A stretch of 64,000 nucleotides of DNA. It comes from Aureococcus anophagefferens (Eukaryota; Sar; Pelagophyceae; Pelagomonadales; Pelagomonadaceae). This document shows positions 52,568 through 60,735 of this stretch, piece after piece (position 1 is the stretch's first letter; each line of letters opens with the position of its first letter). A model generated the notes under the pieces. It did not search any database, had not been told where the DNA came from, and saw only the letters and a program-made list of their open reading frames with translations. The stretch spans positions 1,806,379-1,870,378 of the forward strand of contig NW_008705567.1 of assembly GCF_000186865.1 (NCBI RefSeq), read 5' to 3'. Position numbers and translations under genes: made by a program.

Positions 52568-54158
52568 AGGCGTACTTCGGCGACGGGAGGTCGCCCTCGT
52601 AGACGCCCGCGAAGGCCGCGCCGCAGCGGGAGCCGAGGTGGGGCGTGCAGGCGTCGGCGCCGTCGTAGCCCCGCGTCCAGAGTTTCACGAGCTCGCGCTG
52701 CCAGGCGTCGGAGACGGCGTTGCCCCAGTTCGAGGACAGCGAGATCTCGTTGACGGCCACGGACCCGTCGGGCGCGACGAAGACGTCGCAGCGCACGTAG
52801 TCCGCGCCGACGCCCGTCGCCAGCGCGTCGCAGACGCGCCAGACCTCGGGGAAGGACTTCGCCGCGTCGCCGTACTTGGCGCGGAACACGCGACGGACGT
52901 CCGCGTACTCCGCGAGGCACGTCGCGCGCTCCGTGGCCCGGACGCCCTCGCAGGCGTCGTCGGCGTCGGCGGCGCCGTCGTCGACGGCCGGGTCCGTGTC
53001 GTAGCGGAACCACGACTCCCGCGCCTTGCGGTGCGCGCGGACGTGGCTGCGCGGGTTCGTGTAGCGCCGCGAGAAGAAGCGGCCGTCGCGCGCGAGGTAG
53101 GGCCACTTGTAGGCCGCCCAGCCGTCGCGCAGCACCACAAACTCCGCCGTGTTCTTGTACTGGGGCTTGCCCAGCACGAGCTCGCCCTCGGCGTCGACCG
53201 TGAGCACGGCCTGCACCGCGCGGCCCCAGAAGACCTCGACCATGAGCTCGAGGGGCCGCGCCGCGCGCGCCTCGCCGCCGAAGTCGCCCGGGTTGACGAC
53301 GTCCTGGACGATGAGGCAGGCGTCGATGGACGCGTAGAGCGGGTTGCTCTGCGCCGCCCAGGACGCCCGGTCGACGAACTTCTCGCGCATCCGGTCCGTC
53401 GTCCACCGGACGTAGTCGTCGACGCGGCCCCGCGCGTCGGCCTCGGACGGCAGGAAGATCGTCGACTTCTGCTGGTGGATGTGGCCGACCTTCAGAATCG
53501 CCGGGTAGGCGCATCGCTCGAGGCCCGGGTCCTTCGCGTCGGCCTCGCCGAGGAGGTAGCTCCGGAGGCGGCCGCCGTCGCCGTAGTCCGCCGCGCGCCA
53601 CTCGAGGCGCACGCGCGGGTGGGGCAGCCGCAGCTGGCGGAGCATGCGGAACATGGCGCACTTGTCCTTCTCGATGACGAAGCGGTTGTCGCCCGCGTAC
53701 TTGAGCCGCTTCGCCCAGAGCGCCATGCGCGCGATGATGAGGTCGCTCCAGGTGCCGGGCGCCTTGCGGTGGCCGAGCTCCTCGTGGGCCTTGAGGTCGA
53801 AGTAGTCCCAGAGCAGGAACGACTCGCGCCGCTTCGACGCCTGGGCCCACTGCCGCTCCATGTACTCGCGGACGCGCCGCGCGCCGCGGTCCTCCTCGGG
53901 CCGCGCGCTCGGCGCCCCCGGCGGGCTCACGAGGTTGTCGAGGTCGATGAGCAGGTTGTTGAGGACGACGCCCAGATCGAAGAAGACGAGCAGGAACAGG
54001 CAGCTGCACAGGCAGCACAGGCCGCCGCGCGAGCATCGCCGCAGCTTCGTCCACCGCGCCTGCGCCAGCGACGACCGGTTCACGAGCGGCCGCAGCGCCA
54101 ATTTCTTGTCGTCGCTCTTCGGCAGGAGCCGCTTCCGGCCCAGCGCGTCGCCGCGCAT
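52557..54158 (-). CDS. Type II membrane protein with TupA-like ATP-grasp domain
   Basis: 533 aa from the Met at 54158. A short basic cytosolic end, then one span (LCCLCSCLFLLVFFDLGVVL, about 43-62), puts the rest in the Golgi or ER lumen. The large domain matches TupA-like ATP-grasp proteins (PF14305): LWAKRLKYAGDNRFVIEKDKCAMF, YPAILKVGHIHQQKS, and GADYVRCDVFVAPDGSVAVNEISLSSNWGN. TupA-type enzymes join amino or hydroxy acids to surface polysaccharide in bacteria. Use by an alga in its secretory pathway would fit cell-coat glycan building. Its final codons overlap the convergent gene by 11 bp. Confidence 0.7.
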   Translation of the reverse strand: MRGDALGRKRLLPKSDDKKLALRPLVNRSSLAQARWTKLRRCSRGGLCCLCSCLFLLVFFDLGVVLNNLLIDLDNLVSPPGAPSARPEEDRGARRVREYMERQWAQASKRRESFLLWDYFDLKAHEELGHRKAPGTWSDLIIARMALWAKRLKYAGDNRFVIEKDKCAMFRMLRQLRLPHPRVRLEWRAADYGDGGRLRSYLLGEADAKDPGLERCAYPAILKVGHIHQQKSTIFLPSEADARGRVDDYVRWTTDRMREKFVDRASWAAQSNPLYASIDACLIVQDVVNPGDFGGEARAARPLELMVEVFWGRAVQAVLTVDAEGELVLGKPQYKNTAEFVVLRDGWAAYKWPYLARDGRFFSRRYTNPRSHVRAHRKARESWFRYDTDPAVDDGAADADDACEGVRATERATCLAEYADVRRVFRAKYGDAAKSFPEVWRVCDALATGVGADYVRCDVFVAPDGSVAVNEISLSSNWGNAVSDAWQRELVKLWTRGYDGADACTPHLGSRCGAAFAGVYEGDLPSPKYAFKP

Positions 54159-54370
54159 CGCGCTCGACGGCGCGACGCTGCGACGCTGCGACGCTGCGAC
54201 GATGCGATGGACGATGCGAATGCAATGATGGGCAGCTTTTTCGTCCGTTGGGGCAGCTCGAGCTCCGGCCGAAGCTGAAGCCGGTGAAGCAGCCCCACTA
54301 CTTCCAAAACTCAAACCGGCTTAGCTGCCCGCCGCCCGCGCTGCCGCACGCCGCGGAGGTCCCGGGCGCC

Positions 54371-54925
54371 ATGGACGATAATGTGCGCCGCTCCTCCCCG
54401 CCGCGCCGCGGACGACGCCGCCCCCGGGGCGTTTCCGACCGGTGGGGCAGCCTTCCGACGCCTAGGTATCCGTCACCTTCGACGACAAGTACCGCATCCG
54501 CGTCTTGGACGTCGAGAAGTACGCGCACACGGAGGAGCTCAGCGAGGCCAGCGGCAGCTTCGTCGCGAGCGCGGCGCCGGCGCCCGTGGACGCGCGGCTT
54601 CGCGCGCGCGCGCGCGCCGCGGGCCGCCGCGACGCGGCGCCCGCTCGCAGAGAACCAGGAGTTCAGCCAGCTCATCACGGGCATCGTCGAGGTCCTCGAC
54701 TCGAACGCGCAGCGCATCGAGAAGGCCAAGCTCAAGGCCATCGGCATGCGGAACCGGGTGCTCAGCGAGCGCGAGAACCGCGACCAGCACCGACGCGCGC
54801 TCCAGGCGATGATCGCGGAGAAGACGGCGGAGCTCGAGCGGTACCAGACCCAGCACCAGTCGCTGAGCCAGGTCGAGGCCGAGCAGCGCGCCCTCGTCGA
54901 CAAGCTCGGCAACTCGGAGGTCTAG
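54371..54925 (+). CDS. IFT20: Intraflagellar transport protein IFT20
   Basis: Exons 54371-54382 (12 bp), 54466-54568 and 54651-54925 (129 aa; the family is about 132). The first intron is GT-AG and the second GC-AG. The join gives MDDNVSVTFDDKYRIRVLD and SGSFVAKNQEFSQLI, matching the human pattern DFVDKIGQFQKIV. The long coiled coil (IEKAKLKAIGMRNRVLSERENRDQHRRALQAMIAEKTAELERYQ ... KVEAEQ-like SQVEAEQRALVDKL) is the IFT20 signature. IFT20 is part of IFT-B and links Golgi export to cilia. Its presence implies that the organism or a life stage builds a flagellum, or keeps the Golgi role. The 12-bp first exon is a prediction. Confidence 0.85.
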   Translation: MDDNVRRSSPPRRGRRRPRGVSDRWGSLPTPRYPSPSTTSTASASWTSRSTRTRRSSARPAAASSRARRRRPWTRGFARARAPRAAATRRPLAENQEFSQLITGIVEVLDSNAQRIEKAKLKAIGMRNRVLSERENRDQHRRALQAMIAEKTAELERYQTQHQSLSQVEAEQRALVDKLGNSEV

Positions 54926-54995
54926 ACGCTCCGCCGCGCGCGCTGTTTTAACGACCCGTCGCTGTTCTTCCCCACCGACGCCGCTCCGCAGCTCT

Positions 54996-55748
54996 TTAGA
55001 ACCGCTTCGGGAGGAACCGCTCCATGCGCTCCCGCTCCGCGGCCTCCTCCTCGTAGTCGAGGGGCACGTTGCCCTCGGCGTCCTTCGCGAGGAACGCGGC
55101 GCACCAGACGATCGTGTCGCTGTCCTTGGTCAGGGAGATCTCGAGCTTGCGGTTGCGCTCGTTGTAGGTCCAGGTGCAGCCCTCGCAGATGATCGGGTTG
55201 TAGAGGACGTCGTCGAGGATGCAGTCCTCGCCGACGAAGACGCGGAGGCGCCGGTAGTTGAAGAGCACGTCGATCTCGTCCTTCTTCGTGCCCGGGTTCA
55301 GCTTCATGACGATCTCGACCTCGCCGGGGTCCTGCGTCTGGCTCCACTTGAGCTTCTCCATGTAGTCCTCGGGCGTCTCGCACCGGAGGCCGGCGAGCGG
55401 GTTCTTCAGCGAGAACTTCTCCGGCTTCGCCAGGGGCTCGCCGTCCTCGCCGAACTCCACGTTCTCGTCGGCGGCCGAGAGCACGTCGCGCTCCACGGAC
55501 TTTTCCGAGATCCAGCCCACCACGGGCGTCTTGATTTTGAGGCGGACCTTGCCGTCGCTCGTGTGCTTCGACCGGTACACCGTCATCTGCGTCCCCACGG
55601 GCAGCGTCGCGATGAGGGGCGAGTCGAGCTCGACGTCGCCGCGCACGATGACCCCCTTCTTGACGCGCGGCGGGCAGACGTACAGCATGGGCTCGTCGAA
55701 CTTGCCCACGGCGTCGAAGGTGCGCGGGGCGTCGCCGAAGCGCGACAT
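54996..55748 (-). CDS. CS-domain (p23/NUDC-like) protein
   Basis: 250 aa from the Met at 55748. An N-terminal part has an SH3-like strand set (GVIVRGDVELDSPLIATLPVGTQMTVYR, KTPVVGWISEKSV). The C-terminal CS domain reads WSQTQDPGEVEIVMKLNPGTKKDEIDVLFNYRRLRVFVG, then CTWTYNERNRKLEISLTKDSDTIVWCAAF. CS proteins are co-chaperones, often of Hsp90 or of dynein/cilia assembly. The domain order is not that of p23 (domain first), so the specific role is unknown. It converges on IFT20 with 70 bp between stops and diverges from the sulfotransferase gene. Confidence 0.75.
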   Translation of the reverse strand: MSRFGDAPRTFDAVGKFDEPMLYVCPPRVKKGVIVRGDVELDSPLIATLPVGTQMTVYRSKHTSDGKVRLKIKTPVVGWISEKSVERDVLSAADENVEFGEDGEPLAKPEKFSLKNPLAGLRCETPEDYMEKLKWSQTQDPGEVEIVMKLNPGTKKDEIDVLFNYRRLRVFVGEDCILDDVLYNPIICEGCTWTYNERNRKLEISLTKDSDTIVWCAAFLAKDAEGNVPLDYEEEAAERERMERFLPKRF

Positions 55749-55925
55749 CTCTGTCTTTTTTTCTCGGAAGCTTTTACGGCGATCGACGCGCCGCCGCCGC
55801 CGTCGACGACGACGAATGCGGGTGGGCGACTGCGCCGTCGAAGTGGTCTCCGCACCAGACGCTCGGGCTGCCTTGGACGGCAATGAGAAATTCAACAAGC
55901 TCATGTTGCCGTGAGCGAGCGGGGC

Positions 55926-57011
55926 ATGGCCGCGCAAGAGCAGGCTCCTTGCTCCCCAAGCGCGACGCGTTCCACCAATTTCCCATTGCCGCTCCCCGCG
56001 CGCTTCCTGGAAGCGTCGGAAGCCGTCGGCGAGACGGTCGTGCTCGCGAGCTACCCGCGGTCCGGCAACTCCCTCTTGCGGTCGCTCCTCGAGTCGATCA
56101 GCGGCGTCGTCACGGGCTCGGACACGGCGCCGAACCGCACGCTGTCGCTGGCGCTCCAGGAGTGCGGCGTGCGCGGCGAGGGTGTCATCGACGAGCGCGC
56201 CTGGGTCGTCAAGAGCCACTACCCGGAGCGGCGCGGCTGCGCGCGCTTCGCGGCGAAACGCGCGATCCTGCTCGTGCGGAACCCCTGGGACGTCATCGAC
56301 TCCTACTTCAACATGACCCTGACGAACAGCCACAACACGACGATGCGCGACGACCAGTACGCGCGCTTCGAGGAGCTCTTCCGCGGCCTCGCCAGGGCCG
56401 AGGCCGACGTCTGGGCGAGGTTCAACCGCTGGTGGCTCCGGGCGCCGATCCCGCTGCTCGTCGTGCGCTACGAGGACCTCGTGCACCACCGGCACCGCAC
56501 GCTGCGGCGCGTCGCCTGGTTCCTCCGGGGCTGCGACCCGCTCGAGGGCACGGGCTGGGCCGATCGCGTCGACGCGGCGTGCGGCGCGGAGCTCGACGCG
56601 TCGGGCTTCTACGCGCCGCGCCGCGGCGGCGCGCGGCGCGTCGGGTCGTCGCTGCGGCGTTTTGATGATGCGTTGCGCGGCGAGGTCGAGGACATCTGCG
56701 GGTCCATGCTCGCGGATTTCGGCTACGACGCGGGCCGGGGGTTTCCCGAGACCGTCGACGTCGCGCCGCGGGCGCTCCGCGCGCCCGTGCCGCCGGGCGA
56801 CGGCGACCACGACGTCGACGACTCCGGGGCGCTCCTGCTCAACGGCGGCCGCGAGGTGCGGGACAAGGACTCGCCCTTCGGGCGCTACATGACGACGTTC
56901 CGCCGGTCGCTGACGGAGCCCGTCGTGGCCGACGACGGCGCGGAGCTCAACGCGCACGAGGTCGCCGCGGCGCGCGCGCGCGGGGACGCGCCGCTCCGGG
57001 TCGCGCGGTAA
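55926..57011 (+). CDS. Sulfotransferase (WSC-like/carbohydrate type)
   Basis: 361 aa from the ATG at 55926. The PAPS-binding loop is VVLASYPRSGNSLLRSLLE near residue 43; AILLVRNPWDVIDSYFNM is the 3'-phosphate site with the family's RNPxDVxxS pattern; LLVVRYEDLVHHRHRTLRRVAWFL is the usual late helix. The form YPRSGN with RNPWDVI is that of sulfotransferases acting on sugars or WSC-domain proteins. There is no signal peptide or anchor in this frame, so it is either cytosolic or has an unseen 5' exon. It lies next to the assembly gap. Confidence 0.85.
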   Translation: MAAQEQAPCSPSATRSTNFPLPLPARFLEASEAVGETVVLASYPRSGNSLLRSLLESISGVVTGSDTAPNRTLSLALQECGVRGEGVIDERAWVVKSHYPERRGCARFAAKRAILLVRNPWDVIDSYFNMTLTNSHNTTMRDDQYARFEELFRGLARAEADVWARFNRWWLRAPIPLLVVRYEDLVHHRHRTLRRVAWFLRGCDPLEGTGWADRVDAACGAELDASGFYAPRRGGARRVGSSLRRFDDALRGEVEDICGSMLADFGYDAGRGFPETVDVAPRALRAPVPPGDGDHDVDDSGALLLNGGREVRDKDSPFGRYMTTFRRSLTEPVVADDGAELNAHEVAAARARGDAPLRVAR

Positions 57012-57048
57012 CCCCCGTTTTTACCACCGCGCGAGCTCGTTCGTTTCT

Positions 57049-57131
57049 GTGTGATAGGGAAAAGGANNNNNNNNNNNNNNNNNNNNNNNNNNNNNNNNNN
57101 NNNNNNNNNNNNNNNNTTTTCCCTATCACAC
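57049..57131. repeat. Inverted repeat flanking an assembly gap
   Basis: GTGTGATAGGGAAAA at 57049-57063 and its exact reverse complement at 57117-57131 face each other across 50 N (57067-57116, a placeholder length). To the right, 57130-57182 repeats CTCCTCG / TCGCTNCGCTC motifs. The gap therefore lies inside a palindromic structure, probably a mobile element or a hairpin that stopped the assembly. Confidence 0.7.
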
Positions 57132-57287
57132 TCCTCGTCGCTTCGCTCCTCGGGGTCGCTCCGCTCCTCCTCGCTACGCTCGGTGCGCGATGTTGAAGTT
57201 CAATTGAACGGATGAGTCAGCATTTCCATTGCATTCTCCTCACTTAGATATTTTCACGTCAATCGCGCGTCGACAATTCTTCAGACC

Positions 57288-57635
57288 TTGTTCTTATTCT
57301 TCCTCGCCGGTTTCTATTTCTTTCTCGGTTTCACGGGGAAGCGCGTCAAAGGCGTCGAAATTGCAGGCGGCTGTTTGCTGGGAGTCTTGGGCATCTTTGG
57401 TGTTGCGGGAGCGGCCTACTGGAAGAACAAACAGACCGTCGATGATGATGATTCTCTCGCAGCACACCACATGGAGGAAAACAAACCTTGCACGGCCGGA
57501 TGCGGTCTAGAGTTCTTCGTCGGCGTCTCTACCGTCGTCATGGGCATCGGCATGTGCGGCGCTGCGTTCAAGGCACCTGCGCTCGTGGAGAAGGGCGCTG
57601 ACCTCGAAGGCCCGACGGGGACCGAGATGGCCTAA
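57288..57635 (+). CDS. Small multi-span membrane protein, 5' end unresolved
   Basis: 115 codons are open from 57288 but begin without ATG, and a likely 3' splice site (CTTCAG) lies just upstream at about 57279-57284, so an earlier exon is expected within or before the gap. Hydrophobic segments: LFFLAGFYFFLGF, GGCLLGVLGIFGVAGAAYW, FFVGVSTVVMGIGMCGAAF. CTAGCGLEFF holds two close cysteines. The tail is EGPTGTEMA. No family recognised. The 5' part has lower GC than its surroundings. Confidence 0.5.
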   Translation: MFLFFLAGFYFFLGFTGKRVKGVEIAGGCLLGVLGIFGVAGAAYWKNKQTVDDDDSLAAHHMEENKPCTAGCGLEFFVGVSTVVMGIGMCGAAFKAPALVEKGADLEGPTGTEMA

Positions 57636-57804
57636 GCAAAAGCAAAAGAGACGGGCCTGGCCGCCCCGCGGTAAAAGCGGCGGCCAAGAAGACGGCCTCC
57701 CCCAGCGAGGCGATGCGCGCCCCCCCTCCCCCCCAAGAGGACGGCGGAGCTCCCCACCACGCGCGCGCGCCCCCACCCACACTTCCGCCGGGAGCCCTAA
57801 ACTC

Positions 57805-58542
57805 TTACCGCGCCGCCCCGGCGCTCTTCTCGACGATCTCGCGGAGCGTGTCGTAGTCGCACCGGTCCTCGCCGAGCGTCTTGAGGAAGCCGGACGCGAG
57901 CGCGACGGCGCGCGGGCCCCACGCGTCCGTTGCGGCGGCGTCGGCCTCGAGGGCGGCGGCGACGGCGCCGGCGAAGGGGTCCCCCGTGTTCCGCGGGCCC
58001 CGGGACCGGCGGAAGACGGCCCGGAGCGCGCCGTCCCGGCCGTCCGAGGCGAGCTCCGAGGCGCTCGAGTCGTCGTCGTCCGAGTCCGCGGAGAAGGCGG
58101 ACGCGCTCTCCGAGTACTCGGCCGCGGGGTACGCCGGCGGCTCCGGCGACGGCGCGCGCTTCGGGGTCGGTCGCCCGCCGCCGGCGGTGGCCTCCCGCGC
58201 TTCCCGGAGCGCGCGCACGCGGCGGAGCCGCTCCTTCGCGTCCGCGCCCGCGAGCAGCTCGCGCGTCGACGGGATCACCGGCGCCGGCGGCCGCGGCGGC
58301 GGCGACGGCGCGGCGGCGGGGGGCGCCACGTAGCCCGGCGTCGGCGACGGCGGCGCGAGCGCCGCGCGGCAGCCCGCCTTCTTCGCGGCCTTTTCGATGA
58401 AGCTGTTCGTGACCTCCTTGAGATGTGTCAAAGCGCCGTCGCGGTCCTTCGGGCCCTTGAGGAGCGCATCCAGCTCCTCGAGGGCCCGGTCGCGCTGGGA
58501 CGTGGGTCGGCGCTCCGAGATGACAGCGGCATTGAACGCCAT
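57805..58542 (-). CDS. Disordered Pro/Ser/Asp-rich protein, unknown
   Basis: 245 aa. The N-terminus MAFNAAVISERRPTSQRDRALEELDALLKGPKDRDGALTHLKEVTNSFIEKAAKKAG is a helical domain. Then comes a Pro-rich linker, a Ser/Asp acidic tract (SESASAFSADSDDDDSSASE) and a folded-looking end (GPRAVALASGFLKTLGEDRCDYDTLREIVEKSA). No family recognised. It may act as an adaptor; the acidic Ser tract is a possible CK2 target. Confidence 0.5.
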   Translation of the reverse strand: MAFNAAVISERRPTSQRDRALEELDALLKGPKDRDGALTHLKEVTNSFIEKAAKKAGCRAALAPPSPTPGYVAPPAAAPSPPPRPPAPVIPSTRELLAGADAKERLRRVRALREAREATAGGGRPTPKRAPSPEPPAYPAAEYSESASAFSADSDDDDSSASELASDGRDGALRAVFRRSRGPRNTGDPFAGAVAAALEADAAATDAWGPRAVALASGFLKTLGEDRCDYDTLREIVEKSAGAAR

Positions 58543-58725
58543 GGTTTGTGCCTTTCAATACTCAGAGATGAAGGCCGTCGTGCACCATTAGTGAGCGGGC
58601 TGCTACCGGTTCATCATACGTCCAACGTCGAGGCAGTTGAGGCGTTGCAAACTTCGAGCGGCGGCTCCAAAATCGGCTGCGCCGGTCGCGTCCATCTGCT
58701 TAGTGTACTGCCGAAGAATTGCAGA

Positions 58726-60674
58726 ATGCGCTGCTCACTGGCCATACCACTCCTCGCGAGCGCCGCGTGCGCGTTCAAGCCGCCCACGCCGCAGCAGGTC
58801 CGCGCCAGCGTTCGAATTTTATGCGCCAGCTGGCAAAACAACCGTTGGCCGCTGCGCGCGCACACAAACTCACCCACTCCCCCCCTCGCAGACGAAAGAG
58901 GTCAAGGACTTCCTGGGCAACGCCGCCAAGCAGTTCAAGAGCGCCCTGCCGACCGTCGACGCCGGCGCTTTGAAGGAGGACGCGGAGCGGAAGGCGACGG
59001 CGGCGCGGCTCCGCGCGGCGGCGGCGGACCGCATGCGCGCGCCGGCCCAGCTCGACGAGGACCAGGTCGCGAAGATGGAGGCCCTGGGCTACGCCTACGA
59101 CGCGGAGAAGCGCACGTGGACCCACGGCGCGAAGCGCCGCGGCCCGTCGCCCGACGAGCCGCGGTTCGGCCGGAGCGACGACGTCGACGCGTACACGGAG
59201 GAGCTGTGGTTCACGGCCGCCGCCGCGGAGTTCGACGACGAGCAGGTGCTCGTCGAGCCCTTCCGCCGCAAGGCCAAGTTCGCCCGCAAGCCGCCGCCGG
59301 CCGTCGAGGACCGCGCGGCGTCGGAGAGTTTAGCCAGCCAGGAACCGCTCCGGCGCCTCGGCTTCGCGTACGACGCGGACACGGGCCGCTGGAGCCGCGG
59401 CGCCGCGCGCCGCACGGCGCGCACGGTGGAGATCCTCTCGCGGAAGCGCACGTTGAAGGTGTCGGCCGTCGAGGACTGGGACATGGCCGCGGTGAACCGC
59501 TTGGACTTTCTGCTCACGCAGACGCTCATGGAGGCGCCCGAGAACGTCTGGGGCGGCGCGCTGCGCTGGGCGCGCGAGCCCGCGTTCCCGCTCATCTGGC
59601 TCGCCCTCCAGACCAAGGTCTGGGACGCCTGGGCCGAATCGACGCCCGTGCTCGGCGACGCCTTCGTCGAGCCGACGTCCGCGCTGCTCCCCGCGACGGA
59701 CGAGGCGCGGCTCGCGCTCGGCGCCTCCGCGGGCGTCTTCCTCGTCGCCGCCTGGCTCCAGAAGGCGGCCTGGGCGGGCTCGTCCGGGTCCCTGGCCGTC
59801 GGCGCCGCCGAAAGAGCGATCGCCGACGACGCGTTCGGCGCCGTCGCGCCGGCGTCCGCGGCGACGCGCGCGGAGCTGGGCCTGCCCTACCGCCTCGTCG
59901 CCGCCGCGCTCGTCGCCGCGTCGGCGTTACCGCGGGCGGCCTTCCTCCACCAGTACGCGCAGCAGAAGCTCGAGTACGACCTCTTCGCGATGGCGGGGCT
60001 CGACGGCGTCATCGGCGACTTCGGCGCGTCCGCCGCGGCCGCGGGCGTCGCGGGCTCCATCCTCGCCGTCGGCGCGCTCTCGGGGCTCGGCGAGGCCCAG
60101 CGTCCCGTGGCCGTGACGACCTTTGAGAGATTCGGGGTGGGAAAACAACGAGAAATCGTCACCGTCGTGCTTGGTAGGCGAGGCCGCGACGTGGAACTGG
60201 GTGCGCGCGCCGGCGACGGACCGCGACGAACTCAACGCCATCGCGAACGAGCTCGAGACGGACCAGCTGCGCGTGCGCAAGCTCGAGGAGCGCGCGGAGA
60301 GCCTCGACCCGGCGCGCGACGGCCCGGCCGTCGTCAAGGTCGCCTTCCAATCCGCGGAGCGCGCGGTCCGCGAGGCCGACGCCTTCGAGCGCGTCGCCGA
60401 CTCCTGGCTGCTCCACTTCCACGACACGTCGTCCGTCGAGGTCGAGATCGACGACGCGTCGCGGGAGCGCAAGGCCGACGGCGCCGTCGGCTCCGCGGTG
60501 CTCAGCGGCGCCGCGGCGGCGGCGGCCTACGCGGCGACGGGCTACGACCTGCGCGCCGTCGCGGGGCTCCACGGCGCGGGCGCCCTCGTCGACGCGCTCG
60601 CGCCGACGGCCGCGGAGCTGAAGACGGCCAAGGTCGCGGCCCTCGACGTCCCGGCCGCGGACGCCAAAAACTAG
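58726..60674 (+). CDS. Plastid-targeted membrane protein, unknown function
   Basis: Exons 58726-58797, 58892-60089 and 60178-60674 (588 aa). The first intron is a 94-bp GT-AG; the second is an introner (GC-AG, 88 bp). The first exon is a signal peptide with a Phe after the cut (MRCSLAIPLLASAACAF-KPP), as in complex-plastid precursors. Two copies of a short motif follow: LGYAYDAEKRTWTHGAKRR and LGFAYDADTGRWSRGAARR. Hydrophobic segments (ARLALGASAGVFLVAAWL, YRLVAAALVAASALP, GASAAAAGVAGSILAVGAL) then suggest a plastid membrane. The end is charged and helical. No named family; probably specific to these algae. Confidence 0.65.
60090..60185 (+). mobile_element. Introner, short family, copy 3 (element 60098-60177)
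   Basis: GCGAGGCC is duplicated at 60090-60097 and 60178-60185 around an 80-bp element starting CAGCGTCCC and ending GCTTGGTAG. The intron uses GC of the first duplicate and AG of the element. It shares TGGCCGTGACGA and GTCACC-CGTGC-TGGTAG blocks with the 31402-31492 copy. Splicing restores SGLGEAATWNW. Confidence 0.9.
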
Positions 60675-60735
60675 AAGCGCGACGACCCATCGGACATGCA
60701 CATACCCTGCACATACTTTAATGTCCATACGAAGC

